Assembly (NCBI GenBank): GCA_009746045.1
Contig: RPFO01000167.1
Coordinates: forward strand, 2,785,148 to 2,849,147
Direction of reading: 5' to 3'
DNA length: 64,000 nt
Source: Mesostigma viride
Lineage: Eukaryota > Streptophyta > Mesostigmatophyceae > Mesostigmatales > Mesostigmataceae
A program made the position numbers and the translations under genes. The notes below the pieces were generated by a model. The model was not told the origin of the DNA and did not search any database. It worked only from the letters and a program-made list of their open reading frames with translations. Within the stretch, counting starts at the first letter, position 1. Each line of letters opens with the position of its first letter. Of the stretch, positions 58,501 through 64,000 are shown piece by piece.

Positions 58501-61500
58501 GGGGGATGGATAGCGGGCGCAAGGGGGATGGATAGCGGGCGCAAGGGGGATGGATAGCGGGCGCAAGGGGGGTGGATAGCGGGCGCAAGGGGGGTAGATA
58601 GCGGGCGCAAGGGGGGTAGATAGCGGGCGCAAGGGGGGTAGATAGCGGGCGCAAGGGGGATGGATAGCGGGCGCAAGGGGGATGGATAGCGGGCGCAAGG
58701 GGGTGATGGATAGCGGGCGCAAGGGGGGTAGATAGCGTGCGCAAGGGGGATGGATAGCGGGCGCAAGGGGGGGATGGATAGCGGGCGCAAGGGGGATGGA
58801 TAGCGGGCGCAAGGGGGGTGGATAGCGGGCGCAAGGGGGGGTAGATAGCGGGCGCAAGGGGGGTAGATAGCGGGCGCAAGGGGGGTAGATAGCGGGCGCA
58901 AGGGGATGGATAGCGGGCGCAAGGGGTGATGGATAGCGGGCGCAAGGGGGGATGGATAGCGGGCGCAAGGGGGATGGATAGCGGGCGCAAGGGGGATGGA
59001 TAGCGGGCGCAAGGGGGATGGATAGCGGGCGCAAGGGGGATGGATAGCGGGCGCAAGGGGGATGGATAGCGGGCGCAAGGGGGATGGATAGCGGGCGCAA
59101 GGGGGGATGGATAGCGGGCGCAAGGGGGGATGGATAGCGGGCGCAAGGGGATGGATAGCGGGCGCAAGGGGGGATGGATAGCGGGCGCAAGGGGGATGGA
59201 TAGCGGGCGCAAGGGGGGATGGATAGCGGGCGCAAGGGGATGGATAGCGGGCGCAAGGGGGATGGATAGCGGGCGCAAGGGGGGTGGATAGCGGGCGCAA
59301 GGGGGGATGGATAGCGGGCGCAAGGGGATGGATAGCGGGCGCAAGGGGATGAATAGCGGGCGCAAGGGGGATGGATAGCGGGCGCAAGGGGGGTGGATAG
59401 CGGGCGCAAGGGGGGATGGATAGCGGGCGCAAGGGGGGGATGGATAGCGTGCGCAAGGGGATGGATAGCGGGCGCAAGGGGGGATGGATAGCGGGCGCAA
59501 GGGGGATGGATAGCGGGCGCAAGGGGGATGGATAGCGGGCGCAAGGGGGGATGGATAGCGGGCGCAAGGGGGGTAGATAGCGGGCGCAAGGGGGGATGGA
59601 TAGCGGGCGCAAGGGGGATGGATAGCGGGCGCAAGGGGGGGATGGATAGCGGGCGCAAGGGGGATGGATAGCGGGCGCAAGGGGGTGGATAGCGGGCGCA
59701 AGGGGGATGGATAGCGGGCGCAAGGGGGATGGATAGCGGGCGCAAGGGGGGATGGATAGCGGGCGCAAGGGGGATGGATAGCGGGCGCAAGGGGGGATGG
59801 ATAGCGGGCGCAAGGGGGATGGATAGCGGGCGCAAGGGGGATGAATAGCGGGCGCAAGGGGGTGGATAGCGGGCGCAAGGGGGATGGATAGCGGGCGCAA
59901 GGGGGGATGGATAGCGGGCGCAAGGGGGGATGGATAGCGGGCGCAAGGGGATGGATAGCGGGCGCAAGGGGGATGGATAGCGGGCGCAAGGGGGGTGGAT
60001 AGCGGGCGCAAGGGGGATGGATAGCGGGCGCAAGGGGGATGGATAGCGGGCGCAAGGGGGGTGGATAGCGGGCGCAAGGGGATGGATAGCGGGCGCAAGG
60101 GGGGTGGATAGCGGGCGCAAGGGGGGATGGATAGCGTGCGCAAGGGGGGGATGGATAGCGGGCGCAAGGGGGATGGATAGCGGGCGCAAGGGGGGTAGAT
60201 AGCGGGCGCAAGGGGGGTAGATAGCGGGCGCAAGGGGGATGGATAGCGGGCGCAAGGGGGATGGATAGCGGGCGCAAGGGGGGGATGGATAGCGGGCGCA
60301 AGGGGGATGGATAGCGGGCGCAAGGGGGGTGGATAGCGGGCGCAAGGGGGGGTAGATAGCGGGCGCAAGGGGGGGTAGATAGCGGGCGCAAGGGGGATGG
60401 ATAGCGGGCGCAAGGCTACCAGGAACGTGGGCAGATAGGAGCAGATTTCTAGGCAAGATAGAATTTGACAGAGTCATGATGCTGAATGTTTGACAGCCTT
60501 CCTCTCTGACGTGCCAGTGGGTGGGTTATCTGGGGGCCTTTGTTTGCCGGCTGGGTTTGGAAGCCTGTGGATCTGCTGAGAGAGACTGAGCAGGTCTAAT
60601 GGTTGAGGGTTGTATGGGCTGGCTAAATGGGTCATTCCACCAAGTAGCTCTCCCCCTGGCTAGTCTTATGTAATAAGCCTGCCAATTCTTTTTTATTTGA
60701 CAAGCCAGTTGGCTCAGATGCTGGCTTGCCCGGGTTGGGTCAGACGTAGGCTAAGTCAGAAACTCAGGGGGGGGAACCAATGATAGATACCCAGGAGTGG
60801 AAACGGACGCCAAAACCGACGTCCATGGTGGAACCCTGGCCAGTTTGCGTTAGCGTGCATATTGTACCCAAGTATCGACCAATCACCCGATTCAACGCTC
60901 GGTTCTTATGCAAAATTGGACGCATCTGGTATGGTTCAGTTCTTAAATGGTCCAGCTCCAGAGTCCAGGGCTCCAGTGAGTCCAGGCCCACTCATCAGGC
61001 TGCGACGTCGCAATCACGTCAGGAACTCGAGGCCGCGAAATGGTGTCGCGACGTGTCGGAAACATCGGAGGGTGCCGTCGGACCCAACCTGGCTCGCCAC
61101 CCATGCCCCGTCTATGCTCAGGCTGCCAGGGCCATCCCTGCCATGGTAGCACGATTGCTTGGGCCTCCTTGCATCGCCTTAGTCATAGCCTAGTCCCCCC
61201 GTTTGCCCTCCCCTTTCCCCCCCCCCTTTCTCATGCCCCTTCTCAATTCCCCCATCCCCTGCCCCACCCATCCTCACCCTCAGCCTCACCCCCACTCTTT
61301 TCCTCAGCCTCAGCCTTGCCTTCCTAACCTCTGCCTCTTCCCGCTCCTCTCCCGCTCCTGCCCCTCTCCTTCCCTTTTTCGATCCGTTTCCCCCTTCCTG
61401 CAGGTACCCCCCCTCACCACCTTCCTGGTCACAATCGAAGATACCTACGAGTCCATGGCGTTGCTGCGAGGTGGGGGGGGGGCGTCGGTCCCCCTTGTGG

Positions 61501-62728
61501 TCGCGCAACGAAGCGACGTTGATGATGACAATATGGGGGGGGGGGCGCCCCTGCTGGTGTTTTCTGAGAAGGAATGGGACGACATCCAGACAGGTGCGCC
61601 AGGGGTGGTGGTCACTGTAGCTCCTCCGCGTCTGTGCACCATAGCGTTATCTGGAGCAGAACGGGACATTATTCAGACTGCCGTACCAGGGAGGATGGCC
61701 ATGTTGTACTTGATCCTCGTCTGTCCATTATGGTGGTTTCTAAAAATGAGTGGGAGGCTATCCGATTGCTGCCCCCATGCAGGGTTCACGGTCACTGTTC
61801 CGTGTCTGTGCACTACAGTGTTCTCCGAAAAGGAATCCGGCAACATTCAGACCGGTACCCTCATGCATCCCTTACGTTACCTTGTACTTGTTTGATATCA
61901 TCGAGTTACATGGGAGGCAGACTGCCTTGCGGGCTGCTCTGCATGCTTCTACCCCATGGCGTGGCCATTTGGCAGGGCCTTTATGTGCCACCACCCACAT
62001 TGTTTGCATCGGTGTTGTACATTGTATCTGAAACATATAGACCACGTGCAGCTGAAAGGACTTGAATGACTTGAATGTACTGGAAGTCGCCTCTGATTCG
62101 TGATTGGATGGAAGTGAGCCTGGTGCTGTCATCCCACCCATCATGAGACAATTCATCGGAGGGCACAGGACCAAAACATTTGTGGATGTAATGCTGGCCT
62201 CTGGCTGCTCGCACTATCAAGAACTGATTATGCCTATTCTTCTAAACCACTGAACGCAGATTCATAGCTTCGTCCCAGTCCTTTTATGGCACCATGCCAT
62301 GACCCGCTCTTGCTGTTGGGTCGTCGCACGCCTCTTTGGCTCTGTTAGGTCCTCCGCGCTTCCCTTTGATTTAATGATGTGATGCCTCTACATTCTGCTT
62401 TGGTTGGTTGCTTTAGTATCGCCGCACACAATTTTTCTTTCATTCGTCTCATGCCACCATGCACTGTGGTCATTTGCTCTAATGCCGCCACGCACTACTT
62501 TGGCTATTTCCTCTAATAATGCTGCCGCTTGTGCACTTCATCGCCCCAACATGTCCCCCATGTGTTGCCCCCTGCGTTGCCCGATTGCGCGATGTCCCCC
62601 TCCAGGCCGGCGCGTGGACCTGGCGCTGCGCAACGCCGACTGCGAGCGAAAGCGGCGCTTCTACGTGTGCGTGTTCAACAGCCAGCCGGCCGAGATCAAC
62701 TTTGTGATTACCATGGAGGAGCACAGGG
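52518..62728 (+). CDS. CPW-WPC domain protein (seven internal exons, partial)
   Basis: Exons: 52518-52682, 53406-53611, 54444-54537, 55403-55603, 56286-56449, 61404-61593, 62606-62728. All borders are GT-AG and phases agree, giving about 381 codons without a stop. The fourth exon holds a CPW-WPC domain: CPVGWEPLGDHGWCRAPEEY...GPCSP...MDVWEVRCQAPWPC, 55 residues with the Cys pattern and end motifs of that family, known from secreted or surface proteins of apicomplexans and found in some algae. Flanking exons look like beta-sandwich ectodomains (RTFVTSGRRLDVRARDLSA...KYTLIVKSG; RRFYVCVFNSQPAEINFVIT), somewhat like pre-peptidase C-terminal domains. A secreted or cell-surface role is inferred. 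The first and last exons of the gene lie outside what I can resolve. A Gly-rich run (RGGGG, MGGGA) in the sixth exon comes from G homopolymers. Confidence 0.7.
53150..53325. repeat. GAGGTCTAAAC minisatellite
   Basis: About 15 copies of an 11-12 bp unit (GAGGTCTAAAC/GAGGTCTGAAC) lie between a degraded copy of the exon 2 start (53085) and the real exon 2 (53406). Confidence 0.9.
55196..55400. repeat. (CCCA)n/(CCCG)n array ending at an acceptor
   Basis: A 200-bp CCCA/CCCG/CCAT array runs into CACGCCCGCAG, the acceptor of the CPW-WPC exon. This is the second gene in the window where such an array abuts a 3' splice site. Confidence 0.95.
55725..55805. repeat. 24-bp repeat ATGGATGTCTATCTATATAT
   Basis: About three copies of ATGGATGTCTATCTATATAT plus GGAG in the intron after the CPW-WPC exon. 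Confidence 0.85.
57130..60416. repeat. 21-24-bp G-rich minisatellite, 3.3 kb
   Basis: Roughly 150 copies of GATGGATAGCGGGCGCAAGG with 3-7 extra G, the unit length varying mainly through the G run. It fills most of the 4.95-kb intron between exons 5 and 6 of the CPW-WPC gene. Three minus-strand frames stay open for over 1,090 codons as Pro/Ala/Ile/Leu/Arg repeats; this is a by-product of the repeat, not a gene. The transcribed strand is G-rich with G-quadruplex potential. Confidence 0.98.
60417..61403. other. remainder of CPW-WPC gene intron 5
   Basis: Non-repetitive intron sequence ending in a long C/T-rich tract (61195-61403) before the exon 6 acceptor CCTGCAG. No gene seen. Confidence 0.5.
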
Positions 62729-63695
62729 GTGCGTGCTGTCACTGCTCTGTGTGTCTGTGTCTGTGTTTGTGTCTGTGTCTGTCTCTTTGTCTGTGTCTGT
62801 GTATCACTTGCCTCTGCCTGTGATGATGCAATGATAAGCATTACCAACTGAGATCACCACGCTGGAGAGCACAATGGTGTATGCTTCTTGTTTATGCGAT
62901 CATGAGGGAATGCACGTTTGCGCAGTGTTACAGGTGGCAGTTGCCGGTTTGCTATTTGGGTCTTGAAACACATTATTTAATTGATCGGGATCTGAGGCGC
63001 CACCTGTTTTATTAATTGTTGCCATGTGGGGCAGGGCCCTGTGCGATTAAGAGATACTAGGCTCCTTCCATCCGGGGCCGCAATGCTGGATAGACCTACT
63101 AGGGCTCCGCGCACACTGACCAGTGAAGCGCGTTTTTTTTTTTTTTTTTTTTTTTTTTTCTGGGTGCCAGCGCTCACTTCAATGCTGCGTTGCAAGGTCT
63201 TTCAGTGCGCCATGCCGCTGACCTCCTTGGTATAAGGTACTTTTAAAGTAACTAACTACTTGCGTGCCGCATGTTGAAGGTGCTGTAGTGCATAAGGCCG
63301 GTAAAAAGTAGGTTAGTGATAGACTGAATGGTTGGGCCACTGAAATCCTCAATAAAGGAGTTACTTTGTTGTTTGTGCCATAAGCACGCGCCGGTAACCA
63401 CTTAGCCAGCTGATCCCTGGCTTACACTGCTTTTATCACCAATGCGCCTTTGCCTGGTTTGCCTGTACTGCACTCCCGCCGACGTGGACAACAGTGAAGA
63501 CTGCAGGGTTGGGGGACAAGTGCACCGGCCAGCCCTGAAGTGATTGGATGTGCCTGATGATGAAAACGCTTCCAAGGCTTTGAATATCTGCATGCGATTT
63601 CAGGATGTACACTTGCCAGTGCTTCACACGAGCTTTCCTCCATAGTAAAGACTCTTCATCTCCTTGGTGACGGTTCAGGCCGCATCGATACAGCC
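62729..63695. other. intron after last visible CPW-WPC exon
   Basis: Contains a CTGTGT repeat (62745-62820), a degraded donor copy (62848-62882) and a run of about 28 T (63132-63159). No further exon could be supported. Confidence 0.45.
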
Positions 63696-64000
63696 AGACT
63701 TCATGTTTAGCTGCTTTTGAAAAATATGTAATAAACTTTTTACCAAGTCTAGATAATTCATTTAGTAGGTAGCTGATGTAGATAGATTAGACCGGTAGGA
63801 CTGTTTGCACCCATCCATCCATCGGGTTTAATGCTCCGTGACTCCCCAACGGGAGCACGAGTCTAATTCATTCATTCATTCATTCATTCATTCATTCATT
63901 CATTCATTCATTCATTCATTCATTCATTCATTCATTCATTCATTCATTCATTCATTCATTCATTCATTCATTCATTCATTCATTCATTCATTCATTCATT
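63696..64000 (+). mobile_element. SINE copy 2 with (ATTC)n tail, cut by window end
   Basis: GATAGATTAGACCGGTAGGA, CACCCATCCATCCATCGGG and TTAATGCTCCGTGACTCCCC match the SINE at 38046-38257, including the CTCCC-CAAC-GGGAG hairpin. Here the tail is (ATTC)n, at least 33 copies, instead of (ATTA)n. The 5' boundary is approximate and the tail continues past the window. Confidence 0.75.

Noticed and set aside
57039-60477. Three overlapping minus-strand frames of about 1,100 codons (Pro/Ala/Ile/Leu/Arg-rich)
   Set aside because: All three frames of the same strand are open through the G-rich minisatellite. The array sits in an intron of a plus-strand gene and has no non-repeat domain.

Overview
This window looks like nuclear DNA from a repeat-rich, intron-rich unicellular eukaryote, most likely an alga. 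Three things suggest this: GC-rich short exons inside kilobase-scale introns, eukaryote-only families (a nicastrin-like gamma-secretase subunit, an UNC93-like MFS protein, a CPW-WPC domain), and decayed LINE, SINE and DNA-transposon copies. A prasinophyte-type green alga would fit, but that is inference; the window holds no rRNA or organellar marker to settle it.

Layout. 1-5943: the 3' end of a nicastrin-like gene (+), whose last intron (4.7 kb) is almost wholly 22-bp minisatellite. 5944-12947: transposon-derived and unassigned DNA, with a broken LINE, a TIR-bounded region, two SINE-like copies and a 0.3-kb tandem duplication. 12948-29315: an 11-exon UNC93-like gene (+) that I could splice to a continuous 559-residue frame, including a 16-nt microexon, one GC-AG intron and a last intron carrying a 2.2-kb (CCCA)n/(CCAACCA)n array that runs into the acceptor. 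29316-32943: LINE 3' ends and other reverse transcriptase debris. 32944-33861: an intronless fatty acid hydroxylase/sterol desaturase-type gene (-). 35908-40001: a 4.1-kb DNA transposon with perfect 16-bp TIRs and TTAA target duplications (Kolobok-like), encoding a PHD-tipped Mutator_like-type transposase and a P2RX7_C-like small protein, itself hit by a 212-bp SINE with a 9-bp target duplication. 40057-52500: a TIR-bounded non-autonomous element, one Gln-rich exon on the minus strand and many minisatellites. 52518-62728: seven consecutive exons of a CPW-WPC-domain gene (+), partial at both ends, with a 3.3-kb minisatellite in one intron. The window ends in a SINE tail of (ATTC)n.

The main unexpected signal is at splice junctions. 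At about a dozen of them, in at least three genes, the end of the exon together with its 5' splice site (or the acceptor together with the start of the exon) recurs as two to four degraded tandem copies inside the adjacent intron. The introns appear to have grown by repeated tandem duplication across the splice site, each extra exonic copy being spliced away. The GC donor was copied along with its exon end, and several introns also carry large minisatellites.

All exon structures come from reading frames, GT/GC-AG borders and phase matching. No transcript, alignment or database search was available.
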